A stretch of DNA of 64,000 nucleotides from Aquabacterium sp. CECT 9606 (GTDB taxonomy: Bacteria; Pseudomonadota; Gammaproteobacteria; Burkholderiales; Burkholderiaceae_C): assembly GCF_918741295.1 (NCBI RefSeq), contig NZ_CAKKNB010000001.1, positions 62,001 to 126,000 on the forward strand, given 5' to 3'. Below the pieces are notes generated by a model. It was given only the letters and a program-made list of their open reading frames with translations, did not search any database and was not told the origin of the DNA. A program made the translations under genes and the position numbers. Shown one piece after another: positions 45,455 through 53,992 of the stretch (position 1 is the first letter of the stretch; each line of letters starts with the position of its first letter).

Positions 45455-46201
45455 ATGACCGAATCATCGCCCCTTGCCGTCGCACTCATTGCCACCGCCG
45501 TCTTCCTGCTGGCTGGTCTGATCAAGGGGGTGGTCGGACTTGGCCTTCCCACGGTCGCCATGGCTTTGCTCGCCCTCGTCATGCATCCCGCTCAAGCAGC
45601 GGCGTTACTCATCGCCCCATCACTGGTGACCAATCTCCTGCAGTTGCGTCCGCTTGCAACCATTGGGCCCCTCGCACGCCGTCTGGCTCCCATGCAGGCG
45701 GGCGTCGTGCTGGGCTCGCTGGGCGGGGCGATGTGGCTGGGCGGAACCATGGGCCCTGGTGCGGTGGCGGCACTGGGGGGCGTCTTGATGGTGTATGCCG
45801 CGTGGGGCCTTCTGGGCGTGAGGGTGACCTTGTCAGGCCGGACCGAACGATGGCTGGGCTCAGTGGTGGGCGTGATAACCGGCCTGGTGACAGCCGCCAC
45901 GGGCGTCTTCGTCGTTCCTGCTGTGCCTTATCTCCAAGCGTTGGATCTGAGCAAGGATGAATTGGTCCAGGCCATGGGCATTTCATTCACGGTTTCCACC
46001 GCTGCGCTCGGAGTGGCTTTGTTCGCGCAAGGGTTGTACTCGACCAGCGCGGTCGCGTCGTCGATGCTCATGCTGTTGCCGGCTGTGGCAGGCATGGCAG
46101 TCGGGCGGTGGGTGCGTGCGCTGCTGTCGCCTGCCATGTTCAAAGCTTTGTTTTTTCTTGGCTTGGGGCTACTCGGTCTTTATATGGCCACGAAAAGCTG
46201 A
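45455..46201 (+). CDS. TauE/SafE-family anion permease
   Basis: This 248-residue protein has about eight membrane spans in two related halves, with the family patterns GLIKGVVGLGLPTVAMALL (about residue 23) and GVITGLVTAATGVFVVPAV (about residue 142). The family exports sulfite, sulfoacetate or other organosulfur anions. It is divergent from a LysR gene. There is no sign of direct linkage to the sulfane-sulfur genes at 35 kb. Confidence 0.9.
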   Translation: MTESSPLAVALIATAVFLLAGLIKGVVGLGLPTVAMALLALVMHPAQAAALLIAPSLVTNLLQLRPLATIGPLARRLAPMQAGVVLGSLGGAMWLGGTMGPGAVAALGGVLMVYAAWGLLGVRVTLSGRTERWLGSVVGVITGLVTAATGVFVVPAVPYLQALDLSKDELVQAMGISFTVSTAALGVALFAQGLYSTSAVASSMLMLLPAVAGMAVGRWVRALLSPAMFKALFFLGLGLLGLYMATKS

Positions 46202-46261
46202 TCCAGCACCGCTGCCAAACTGCCGCTTTGCACATAGGTCTTGATACAGAGGTGGCGGGCC

Positions 46262-47482
46262 TCAACGCGCACCATGCCGGCGGCTGAGCCGCACGGCCAA
46301 TGAGGCGCCCGCGGCCACCGTGGCCAGCGCCACCACGCCCATCCAGCCCCAGCGAGCCAGCGCCAGGCTGCCCAGCGCCGCGCCAGCCGACATGCCGATG
46401 AACATCCCGGTGAACAGCAGCGCATTCAGGCGGCTGCGGGCGGCGGGGTCCAGGCTGTAGACCACGGTCTGGTGGGCCACCAGCGTGGCCTGGATGCCGA
46501 AGTCGAAGCCCACCGTGGCGGCCAGGATGAGTCCGATCTGGGCCTCGCCGGGCAAGAAGATGCCCAGCCCCATCACGGCGAAGGAGGCCATGGCCAGGCC
46601 GGCACCCAGGCGGGTTACCAGTTCAGGGCCGCGCCGGTCGGCCAGCCGACCAGCCAGCGGTGCGGCCAGCGCACCGGCCGCACCCGCCAGCCCGAAGTAG
46701 CCCGCCGCTTCGCTGCCCATGTGGTATTGCTGGTGCAGCATCACCGCCATCGTGGACCAGAAGGCGCTGAACCCCATGGACAACAGGCCCTGGGCCAGGG
46801 CTGCACGGCGCAGCTCGGCGTGCTGGCGCCACAGTTTGGCCAGCGAACCCATCAGCTGGGCGTAGCCCATGTGGCTGGTCGCCGGCAGGCTTGGCAGACC
46901 GCGCCAAGCGGCCAGGCCAAAGACCGCCAAACTGGCCGCGGCCACCTCGTACACGGTGCGCCAGCCCCAGCGCTCTGCGATGAAGCCGCTGGCCACGCGA
47001 GACAGCAGGATGCCCAGCAGGAGCCCTGTCATGACGGTCCCGACGGTCTTGCCCCGGCTGGACTCGGGCGCCAGCGTCGCGGCGGCGGGCACGATGTCCT
47101 GAGCGAGCGTCGCCGTCAGCCCCACGACCAGGCTGGCCGCCAGCAGGGAAGGCAGCCCTGGCGCCAGGCCGGTGGCCAGCAGCGCCGCCGCGAGCAGTGC
47201 TGTCTTGACCAGGATGAGCCGGCGGCGATCGAAGCGGTCGCCCAGCGGGGCCAGCAGCAAAATGCCCAGCGCATACCCCAGCTGGGTCAGCGTGGGCACA
47301 AAGCCGGTATCGCGGGCACTGGCGCCCAGCGCGCCGGACAGCACGGCCAGCATGGGCTGGCTGTAGTAGATGGACGCCACCGCCAGGCCGGCACCACTGG
47401 CGAGCAGCAGCACCAGCGGGCGGGGCAGGTCGCCAGGTTGGTCAGCGGTGGCGTTGCCGCGCTTCAAAGACATCGAGCTCAT
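46262..47482 (-). CDS. MFS transporter
   Basis: This 406-residue secondary transporter has about twelve membrane spans and the MFS loop motif GDRFDRRRLI (about residue 75). It resembles the YnfM/arabinose-efflux group of small-molecule exporters. The frame is open to 47767; starts at 47482 or 47473 are both near the first span. It is divergent from a LysR gene with about 94 bp between. The substrate is unknown. Confidence 0.9.
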   Translation of the reverse strand: MSSMSLKRGNATADQPGDLPRPLVLLLASGAGLAVASIYYSQPMLAVLSGALGASARDTGFVPTLTQLGYALGILLLAPLGDRFDRRRLILVKTALLAAALLATGLAPGLPSLLAASLVVGLTATLAQDIVPAAATLAPESSRGKTVGTVMTGLLLGILLSRVASGFIAERWGWRTVYEVAAASLAVFGLAAWRGLPSLPATSHMGYAQLMGSLAKLWRQHAELRRAALAQGLLSMGFSAFWSTMAVMLHQQYHMGSEAAGYFGLAGAAGALAAPLAGRLADRRGPELVTRLGAGLAMASFAVMGLGIFLPGEAQIGLILAATVGFDFGIQATLVAHQTVVYSLDPAARSRLNALLFTGMFIGMSAGAALGSLALARWGWMGVVALATVAAGASLAVRLSRRHGAR

Positions 47483-47515
47483 GATGGGACTCCAGCGAAA
47501 GGTATGGCTTGATTC

Positions 47516-47531
47516 TTGTTGCGCATGACAA
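47516..47531. promoter_or_regulatory. Putative LysR operator between MFS and LysR genes
   Basis: TTGT-N8-ACAA forms an inverted repeat in the divergent spacer. Overlapping it, ACAAATTGT gives a second small palindrome. The position, about 35-50 bp from each start, fits an operator of the adjacent LysR regulator. Confidence 0.35.
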
Positions 47532-47576
47532 ATTGTTGTAGACGGCTGATATGAACATCGGATATACATTCCATGC

Positions 47577-48518
47577 ATGAAGTCACCGAATTCAACCGCG
47601 CTGGACCGACTGGAGCTGATGCAGACCTTTGTCCGCATCGTCGAGGCCGGTAGCCTTTCGGCCGCGGCCACGCAGATGGGCAGCACCCAACCCACGATCA
47701 GCCGGCGCCTGCAATGGCTGGAGAAGCTGCTGGGCCTGCGGCTGCTGCAGCGCTCCACCCACACCATGCGGCTGACCGAGGACGGTGAGCGCTGCTACGC
47801 CCACGCCAAGTCCTTGCTCGAGAACTGGGCCGCGGTCGAGGCCGACCTGCGCGGCGCCAAGGATCAGCCCCGCGGTCAATTGCGCGTGATCGCGCCGCAC
47901 GCCTTCGGGCAGGAGGCCCTGATCAAGCCCTTGGCGGCTTTCCTGGCGGACTGTCCCGAGGTCAGCGTGGACTGGCTTCTGCATGACCGCGAAGCGAATC
48001 TCATCGCCGAAGGCATCGATTGCGCCATCCACGTTGGCGGCGTGCAAGACCCCTCTCTGGTGGCCGTGCAATTGGCGGAGGTGCCACGCATCCTGGTGGC
48101 CTCGCCCGTCCTGCTGGACCTGGATGCGCCACCTCGCAAGCCGGCCGACCTGCAGGCGCTGCCCTGGCTGTCGCTCCCCCATCTGCACCAGGACGAGCTC
48201 GATCTTCTTCAGCGCGGCACGGGCCAGCGCGAGCGAGTGCGCTTAAGCCCTCGGCTCAGGACCGACAGCCTTTATGCCGCGCGCAGTGCCGTGCGTGAGG
48301 GGGTGGGTGCCGCGCTGGTCTCGGCATGGCTGGTGGCCGACGATCTGGCCACGGGCCGCCTGTGCCAGCTCATCCCCGACTGGGAGGCATCGGCGCTACC
48401 GGTGCACCTGGTCTATCCGTACGCCCGCATCTACCCCGCACGGTTGCGGGCCTTTGCCAACGTCATGCGACAGGCCATGCCGGGCATTGCTGGCATGCGG
48501 CCGCCAGGGGTTCGGTGA
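47577..48518 (+). CDS. LysR-family transcriptional regulator
   Basis: This 313-residue LysR protein of the CrgA/DsdC-like group has an N-terminal winged helix with SAAATQMGSTQPTISRRLQWLEKLLG (about residues 28-55) and a C-terminal effector domain (about 95-300). It is divergent from the MFS gene and likely controls it. Confidence 0.94.
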   Translation: MKSPNSTALDRLELMQTFVRIVEAGSLSAAATQMGSTQPTISRRLQWLEKLLGLRLLQRSTHTMRLTEDGERCYAHAKSLLENWAAVEADLRGAKDQPRGQLRVIAPHAFGQEALIKPLAAFLADCPEVSVDWLLHDREANLIAEGIDCAIHVGGVQDPSLVAVQLAEVPRILVASPVLLDLDAPPRKPADLQALPWLSLPHLHQDELDLLQRGTGQRERVRLSPRLRTDSLYAARSAVREGVGAALVSAWLVADDLATGRLCQLIPDWEASALPVHLVYPYARIYPARLRAFANVMRQAMPGIAGMRPPGVR

Positions 48519-48633
48519 GCGACCTTTTGCGCTGCAGAGCAGGCCCTCGCCAAGCAAGGGCCGCTCAAGGCTGGTTGCTGCCGCTCACTACGAGGATGCT
48601 GGGCGGCGGCTTTTGATATGACAGCCGTCCCGT
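48519..48633. repeat. Short intergenic stretch with dispersed-repeat core
   Basis: This 115-bp convergent gap contains CGCTGCAGAGCAGGC (48530-48544) followed by CCTCGCC. The same 15-mer recurs at 53949-53963, followed by ACTCGCC. Both copies lie in non-coding DNA in the same orientation, suggesting a degraded dispersed repeat. Confidence 0.5.
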
Positions 48634-48861
48634 TCAATCCGTCCTGGTGATCCGGTCTACAAGGCGGCGCGTCCAGGGCGCGGCCAGCAGCACCGCCGGA
48701 AAGGCCAGCCCCCAGGCCGTGACCCATGCTTGCATCCAGGTGGCCAGGAAGGTGGCGCTCAGGCCTGCCGCACGCAGTGTCGCCACGCCTGAAACGAGGA
48801 GCGACATCACGCCCGACAGCAGCAAACCAGACAACAGTGGGGCGTGCTTTCTCGCGATCAT
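48634..48861 (-). CDS. DUF2798 small membrane protein
   Basis: This 75-residue protein has two membrane spans and the DUF2798 pattern (LLLSGVMSLLVSGVATLR and WVTAWGLAFPAVLLAAP). Function unknown. The ATG at 48861 overlaps the stop of the upstream flavodoxin-like gene (4-bp overlap). It is the last gene of a MerR-controlled three-gene operon. Confidence 0.88.
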   Translation of the reverse strand: MIARKHAPLLSGLLLSGVMSLLVSGVATLRAAGLSATFLATWMQAWVTAWGLAFPAVLLAAPWTRRLVDRITRTD

Positions 48862-49430
48862 GCTGCCTCCGCGGCCAAGCGCTTCACGACCGAGGCGACG
48901 TGCTGGCCGAACAGGCGAGCCGTCTTGGTGTCCCCTGGTGCGAACGCGTCGGCGGGCGAGCCATGCCCGGCTTGCGCCATCAGGCCGGACCAGGAGCCCA
49001 GGCGGTTGACGGCCTCGTCGTAGGGCACGCCTTGGTGTTGCTCCGGAAGGAATGGGTTGCCCACCCACACCATCCCGTGCTGCATGCTGAAGACGAACAT
49101 TGACATCAAGGTGGATTGCTTGTCCCCGGCCGGCAGCGATGACACCGTGAACCCCGCGGCCACCTTGCCCTTCAGGCCTTGGTTGCGCCACAGGCGGCCA
49201 GTGGCATCCATGAAGGCTTTAAAGGGGGCCGATACGCCGCCCAGATAAGTGGGCGAGCCCAGGATGAAGCCATCGTAAGCGGTCAAGGCGTCGGGCGAGC
49301 CTGCCAGGTCTTCAACGCGCAACAGCGCCACGTCTGTGCCTGGGACGCCGCGCGCGCCATCGACAATGTGCTGCGCGATGTGCGCGGTGTGCCCATGGGC
49401 GCTGTGGTAAATGACGGCGAGCTTGTTCAT
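48858..49430 (-). CDS. Flavodoxin/NAD(P)H oxidoreductase (WrbA-like)
   Basis: This 190-residue cytoplasmic flavoprotein begins with the FMN-phosphate loop YHSAHGHTAHIAQ (about residue 8) and continues with the flavodoxin fold, including GSPTYLGGVSAPFKAFMD at about residue 58. It probably reduces quinones or related electrophiles. It is the middle gene of a DUF2938-flavodoxin-DUF2798 operon under a MerR-type promoter. Confidence 0.9.
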   Translation of the reverse strand: MNKLAVIYHSAHGHTAHIAQHIVDGARGVPGTDVALLRVEDLAGSPDALTAYDGFILGSPTYLGGVSAPFKAFMDATGRLWRNQGLKGKVAAGFTVSSLPAGDKQSTLMSMFVFSMQHGMVWVGNPFLPEQHQGVPYDEAVNRLGSWSGLMAQAGHGSPADAFAPGDTKTARLFGQHVASVVKRLAAEAA

Positions 49431-49449
49431 GGAGAGTGCCTTTCAGCTT

Positions 49450-49944
49450 TCAGAATTGAACTTGCGCGATCAGCGAGGCCGTCAGGTAGAGACCCACGCC
49501 GAAGACGCTGTGGTTGACAAGGCTGCGAATGCAACTCTTCAAGGGGGAGGGGGTCTTGCTCGCGAAGATCCCGGCGCCCATGGCGGGTTGCATGACAAGC
49601 AGGGGCGCGGCCACGGTGAGCATGCCCACGGCGAGTGCCGGGAGCAGCGTTGGCCTCATCATCCAGTCGGGGCTCACCGCCACGGCGAGCAATGAGGCAA
49701 AGGCCGCGCCGACCGCGTAGTGGGTGAGCCAGCCCAAAGCCAACTCGCCAGGAATGGGGTCAGCCTTCGAGATGGCCTGGTGGGCCCATTGCCCGCGCAG
49801 CAGGTGGCCCACCCATCGCCCGATCAGGCCGAAGCTTTGGGTGGCAACGCCCATGCGCCTGAGCAGGTAGAGCCACACGTCCATGACGGCCGTGGCGCCG
49901 AAGCCGATGAGGGCGATCCGAAAAATGTCTTGCAAGGTGTCCAT
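49450..49944 (-). CDS. DUF2938 membrane protein
   Basis: This 164-residue protein has four predicted membrane spans and the DUF2938 pattern (GFGATAVMDVWLYLLRRMGV near the N-terminus, then GLIGRWVGHLLRGQ). Function unknown. It is the first gene of the operon. The start is 42 bp downstream of a MerR-type promoter. Confidence 0.9.
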   Translation of the reverse strand: MDTLQDIFRIALIGFGATAVMDVWLYLLRRMGVATQSFGLIGRWVGHLLRGQWAHQAISKADPIPGELALGWLTHYAVGAAFASLLAVAVSPDWMMRPTLLPALAVGMLTVAAPLLVMQPAMGAGIFASKTPSPLKSCIRSLVNHSVFGVGLYLTASLIAQVQF

Positions 49945-49985
49945 TGGCGGGCCTCTTTGGGTTGACTGATTGACCGATGAAAGTC

Positions 49986-50016
49986 ACTATAGAAGTTGAA
50001 GTCAACTTCAAGTCAA
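49986..50016 (-). promoter_or_regulatory. MerR-type promoter with 19-bp spacer and palindromic operator
   Basis: Read leftward, -35 TTGACT (plus-strand AGTCAA at 50011-50016) and -10 TATAGT (plus-strand ACTATA at 49986-49991) are separated by 19 bp, the over-long spacer typical of MerR/SoxR promoters. The spacer holds a perfect palindrome, GAAGTTGA-N2-TCAACTTC (49992-50009). The divergent merR-like gene starts 11 bp beyond. Confidence 0.8.
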
Positions 50017-50026
50017 GAGGTTTTTG

Positions 50027-50458
50027 ATGGACATCTCCGAGGTCGCCAAGTGCTCTGGCGTTCCGGCATCAACGCTGCGGTATTACGAGAAAGTCGGGTT
50101 GATCAGGTCTACCGCGCCACAAGGGACGCGGCGGCAATTCGCAGCAACCGTGCTGGACCAGTTGGCCTTGATTGCGCTGGGGCAGGCGGCGAGCCTGTCT
50201 CTGGAAGAGATCCATTCGATGCTGTCGCCAGCGGGCAAGGTGGATGTTGACCGGCAACTTCTGGCGGCCAAGGCCGACGACATCGATGCCACGATCAGGC
50301 AACTCAGAGCCGTGAGCCGTGGGCTGCGGCACGCAGCCGCATGCCCCGCGCTCAGCCATGCGGAATGCCCCACCTTTCAAGGGTTGCTCAAGGCCGCGGC
50401 TTCAGGGGCTTTGGATCGCCAACGTGTTGGGCGCAAGGTGGCGCCGAAAAAGGGATGA
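50027..50458 (+). CDS. MerR-family transcriptional regulator
   Basis: This 143-residue regulator has an N-terminal MerR winged helix (ISEVAKCSGVPASTLRYYEKVGLI, about residues 3-27), a dimerisation coiled coil (about 78-110) and a short C-terminal part with cysteines (AACPALSHAECPTF, about 105-118). It is divergent from the DUF2938 operon, and the intervening promoter is of MerR type. The Cys pair suggests redox or electrophile sensing, an inference. ATG at 50027 is preferred to the TTG one codon before. Confidence 0.92.
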   Translation: MDISEVAKCSGVPASTLRYYEKVGLIRSTAPQGTRRQFAATVLDQLALIALGQAASLSLEEIHSMLSPAGKVDVDRQLLAAKADDIDATIRQLRAVSRGLRHAAACPALSHAECPTFQGLLKAAASGALDRQRVGRKVAPKKG

Positions 50459-50529
50459 CTGGGGGCTGGTGGTTTGGTCGAGGGCGGAGGTTCAAGGCGT
50501 CACGGGGAACAGCTGGTCAAGGCTGGTCT

Positions 50530-50588
50530 GAGACGTTGAGAGGAACAGATTTGGTGGCAGCTAAGCTGCCCTAAGCTGCCTCTCAACG
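50530..50588. repeat. Left boundary repeat of SIR2-HerA module
   Basis: This stretch contains GAGACGTTGAGA (50530-50541) and GTGGCAGCTA (50554-50563). Both recur, nearly or exactly, at 53641-53652 and 53678-53687 on the other side of the module, in the same orientation. It also forms a hairpin: CGTTGAGAGG (50534-50543) pairs with CCTCTCAACG (50579-50588), with an inner GGCAGC/GCTGCC stem. It lies 3 bp beyond the HerA stop, so it may additionally act as a terminator. Confidence 0.5.
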
Positions 50589-50590
50589 AC

Positions 50591-52354
50591 CTAAGTTCCC
50601 GGCTGGGAATCCGTGGCGCTGCCATGTTCGTTCAGAGGTTGGACCTTCTTTTTCCAGAACTTTGCATAAGAGGGGCCTTCCGACTTGGGCGGGTACTCGG
50701 GCTCAGTTACCTTGATTGGCGTGGGCATTGGGAAATCAACACCGACCAAGATTGCCTCCCCTTGACCAAGCGTTGGCAGGAAGGCTGCAGCGCTACCGTC
50801 CAGATTGCCGCAGGCCTTCTCGACAATGTCGCGGTCACGTTCGTTTATCAGGCGATGCACGATGAACATGCCCATCTGGCTCAACACATCTTCAGGGATG
50901 TCACGTGGGCGCTGAGTCGCAAGCAGAGTCGTCAGACCGTACTTTCGACCCTCTTTCGCTATCAGGCCGAAGGCGTCGAGCGACACGCGGTTGTTCTCGT
51001 CACCGATGGCCTTGCTCAAGAACTGATGGGCTTCATCGAGAACCACCACCGTGGGCATCTGTTGGAACGTCCCATTCCGTGCCAGGCCAAGAAGATGCCG
51101 CCCGATGGCGTTGATGAGCAGCTCACGCGCGTGGTGTTCAAACGGCAAGTCGGCCAAGCTGATCCTTAGCACGGCATCGTCAGACACGAAGAAGGATTGA
51201 ATCTCTTCCGTCAACGCAGCGAACTGCTCAGGCGCGAAGAGGCATCGAAGCGCAGTCGATCGGGTGATGCTGTGTATCTTGGACACCAACGTGTCGCAGT
51301 AGCCTCGAGTCCGGTCATCAGAGTTACCCCATTTGGCGTAGTTCGGATTCGATGAAGTCCCGGCGCTTTCATGCACACACTCTTCGTACACCTGCCTTGC
51401 CAAGTGCTTGATGACATACCTTGCACCATGTGTCTCGACCTTGGCCTCGTGCTTGTTCACCGCATAGTTGAAGTCCTTTTTCTCCGTGTTCGCCTTCACG
51501 TACAAATAAGGCTCTTGGTCGCCGTGCAGGACGTAGTTCAGTTTCAGGCTGCGCAGGGCTTCCCGCAGTTTCGGGACCTGGGCGCCAGGTGACGGCTGGA
51601 AAATTGCGAATAGGTCCGTTTCGGTGAGGTCCCAATACGGGAAGGCAACAAACTTGCGAGTGTCTTCCGCACCCTTAGGTGCGCCGCCGAGGTGCACAGA
51701 GCGAACGCCTTTGGTGAACGTGTGGAACTCGCCACTGGGGTCCACAAGGAGAACCTTGCCTCCGAGTCTGGCGGCTTCCTGAATGATTCGAGCGACGGTC
51801 CAGCTCTTGCCTCCCCCGGTCGCTCCCAGGACCGCGCAGTGACGGCCAAACAAGTGGGCCGGGCTCACGTTGACCATGGTGCTCGGGTCATGCGGAATCG
51901 TGGCGAGCTCGACTGCACCCGCGCTGGAGACAGAGTGCCCCTCGACGATGTGCTTCACGAGAAGCGGGTGCGCAGAAAAGACGTGCTGCCCGATGCGGGG
52001 ATGAAACGGAATTCCGGAGATGACCTTGGCGGTCGCAAGCTCGAGAGTCGTCAGGAGCTGGACAAAACCGATGGGGTTGGCGTCTGGGGGAGCGCCCAGG
52101 GAGGGTTCGGCCTTGAGCCGTTCGTTGTCGGGCAGCTTCACCTCGGTGATGCGCCCCAGCACTGCAACACCTTCGCCCTCAATGAAGATGAACTCCCCGA
52201 CCTGGCCGCCGAGCACTGCATAGCCCGAATATTGATGGGGGGCAACACCCGCAGCCTTCGGCAGATTGATGCGAGCACTGTCCGGCCCAACGAAGGTGAC
52301 CGCACCAATGTAGCGGCTGGGGTCAAACGGACTTGTTGCGAGCCTGCCTGTCAT
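50591..52354 (-). CDS. HerA-like ATPase of SIR2-HerA antiphage system
   Basis: This 587-residue hexameric DNA-translocase-type ATPase has an N-terminal HAS-barrel region (about 10-160), Walker A GATGGGKS at 177-184, Walker B VVVLDEAH at 436-443 and a late motif LLATQRPRDIPEDVLSQM at about 477-494. It follows the SIR2 gene with a 4-bp overlap. Known SIR2-HerA (Nezha-type) systems form a large complex that degrades NAD+ and/or DNA upon phage infection. GC content and codon bias are lower than in flanking genes, consistent with horizontal gain. All ATPase motifs appear intact. Confidence 0.92.
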   Translation of the reverse strand: MTGRLATSPFDPSRYIGAVTFVGPDSARINLPKAAGVAPHQYSGYAVLGGQVGEFIFIEGEGVAVLGRITEVKLPDNERLKAEPSLGAPPDANPIGFVQLLTTLELATAKVISGIPFHPRIGQHVFSAHPLLVKHIVEGHSVSSAGAVELATIPHDPSTMVNVSPAHLFGRHCAVLGATGGGKSWTVARIIQEAARLGGKVLLVDPSGEFHTFTKGVRSVHLGGAPKGAEDTRKFVAFPYWDLTETDLFAIFQPSPGAQVPKLREALRSLKLNYVLHGDQEPYLYVKANTEKKDFNYAVNKHEAKVETHGARYVIKHLARQVYEECVHESAGTSSNPNYAKWGNSDDRTRGYCDTLVSKIHSITRSTALRCLFAPEQFAALTEEIQSFFVSDDAVLRISLADLPFEHHARELLINAIGRHLLGLARNGTFQQMPTVVVLDEAHQFLSKAIGDENNRVSLDAFGLIAKEGRKYGLTTLLATQRPRDIPEDVLSQMGMFIVHRLINERDRDIVEKACGNLDGSAAAFLPTLGQGEAILVGVDFPMPTPIKVTEPEYPPKSEGPSYAKFWKKKVQPLNEHGSATDSQPGT

Positions 52355-53601
52355 CCTGCCTCCCGCATCAGTCTGATGCGCTCGTAGTGCTGTTCGAGGT
52401 CGGTTTCAGCCGCGATGTCCGGCATCAACGGAACGGCTTGCTCAAAGGTGGCGGAAATGAGCGCCAGGCGAGCATCGCCGTGCTCAATCAAGTACCTGAG
52501 CTTTGACAGGTACGAATTCTTCGCATCGTTGCCATCTTGGACACCCTGTTCCTTGTGTTCCCATGGACCGAGGCCGGGGTCACAGACCACGACCTTTAGG
52601 TGCAGGTTGGAATTGATTGCCGACAGTATTGGCTCAGCCAAATGGTTGTCATTGAACCCAAATCCCAAAATGAGAAGGCCGGTATCCGGCTGCCGCAATG
52701 CAGTTTGGAATGCCGACATCATCTCGAGATACGGCTGCTCGAATGACAACTCGTACTTTGTATTTCGCGGATAGATAAGCAGCGGCGATTCGGACGTGGC
52801 GTCTTTTTCAATCTCCCCGGATTTTTTGTTCTTCGTCCAATCTACAGAGCCGTGAAGTTTGTAGAGATGAAAGACGTTCGGAATGAAATCGTGACTGTCT
52901 GGGCTGCTTTCCCGTTTCACAATGTCGTACGAGAAGTAGAGCGAGTCGAAGACTTGCGGCGTTGTATGTGAAAAGCCGTCAACAATTACATAGCGCCCCT
53001 TGCGCGCGGCGTACTCAAAGCACAAGTCATAGTTGGTTGTAAAGACTTTTGTGCGCAGCTTTCGCGTGGACCGGCGGACAAGCCGGCGAAGAAAGTCGGC
53101 ATGGAGGCCGACCTCGTCTTCAACATCCAGGAAGCGCACGCAATCGCGAACCGTTTGCTCGGCAGTGGCGATGAATTCCGTTACCAGCGCTTTGTCGCCC
53201 CCGTCTCCAAGGAACTCTTCTGCAATCTTGCAGTGCGAGAGCAGCGCCTCGATGTTCTCACCCTTCGCGGCTGGGAAGTGCGTGAGCGCAATGACCTTCT
53301 CGAAGAGCTCTTCGCGGTTTGCCTTGCACGCGTTCCACAAGTCAGCCATCGTGGGTGCGATGCGCTTGCTAGGCTGTGCTGCGCGTGGACCAAACTCCCC
53401 GGAAGCTTTCGACTGCACGTTCACATGCAGCGATGTACCGAGCCCTGTGAGAACGACAAGGTTGGTGCACCTGAAGCAGTCGGACAAGTTGCGGTTGATT
53501 TCTGCGAGTGCGGGGTCAGGGATGGTCCGTCCGCTGCCATCCTCTTGAGGGGCCTTAACTTCACGCCATGCTCCTCCATTCCTATATGTCAATACCTGCA
53601 T
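52351..53601 (-). CDS. SIR2-domain NADase of SIR2-HerA antiphage system
   Basis: This 416-residue protein carries a SIR2-like NAD+-hydrolysing domain. Visible motifs are LTGLGTSLHV at about residues 51-60 (NAD-binding glycine loop), TTNYD at 188-192, the catalytic His in KLHGSVDW (His at about 250) and LILGFGFNDNH at about residue 315. These fit an active NADase and not a deacetylase. The C-terminal 80 residues are helical. Together with the overlapping HerA gene it forms a two-gene abortive-infection-type defence unit. The promoter lies in the AT-richer stretch upstream. Confidence 0.92.
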   Translation of the reverse strand: MQVLTYRNGGAWREVKAPQEDGSGRTIPDPALAEINRNLSDCFRCTNLVVLTGLGTSLHVNVQSKASGEFGPRAAQPSKRIAPTMADLWNACKANREELFEKVIALTHFPAAKGENIEALLSHCKIAEEFLGDGGDKALVTEFIATAEQTVRDCVRFLDVEDEVGLHADFLRRLVRRSTRKLRTKVFTTNYDLCFEYAARKGRYVIVDGFSHTTPQVFDSLYFSYDIVKRESSPDSHDFIPNVFHLYKLHGSVDWTKNKKSGEIEKDATSESPLLIYPRNTKYELSFEQPYLEMMSAFQTALRQPDTGLLILGFGFNDNHLAEPILSAINSNLHLKVVVCDPGLGPWEHKEQGVQDGNDAKNSYLSKLRYLIEHGDARLALISATFEQAVPLMPDIAAETDLEQHYERIRLMREAG

Positions 53602-53992
53602 ATTTCAAGAGTCACAAATGAGTGTTTAAGGTTGTTTCGCGAGACATTGAGAACACAACGTGAGCTTACGCCGATAAGTGGCAGCTACTAACATGTTGCG
53701 TCCCGCATAATCATGCCGCCATCCGCAGCTGGCCCCAGCATCGGCGCTGCGCGATCTGCTGCCGTACCGCTGGAGGCCTGCCATCTGAGCTCCGGCCTTG
53801 CCGCGTCAAGATGACTGTGCCCGACGTACACGCCATCTGCAGCAGCACCCCGTACCGATGACCTTCGAAATGGGGGCGCTACTGAGCCCAAGGTCAGCTT
53901 GGTAGTGCTGACCGTACATTCGGACGGCGGAGGTCGACGGCTGCTTACGCTGCAGAGCAGGCACTCGCCCGGTCCGCAGGACCATTCTCACC
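53602..53992. repeat. Non-coding border with repeat remnants beside SIR2-HerA
   Basis: No gene is supported in this 391-bp stretch. It holds GAGACATTGAGA (53641-53652) and GTGGCAGCTA (53678-53687), related to the blocks on the other side of the defence module. It also holds CGCTGCAGAGCAGGC (53949-53963), shared with 48530-48544. The short frames inside look random. The pieces resemble a decayed mobile or dispersed element. Confidence 0.5.

Noticed and set aside
45455-46201. TauE/SafE permease considered as part of the sulfane-sulfur system
   Set aside because: It lies 8 kb from the FisR-like regulator, has its own divergent LysR gene and shows no TGCCA site.
52351-53601. SIR2 protein as a protein deacetylase (CobB-like)
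   Set aside because: It lacks the zinc-binding cysteine tetrad of sirtuin deacetylases and is coupled to HerA, fitting a defence NADase.
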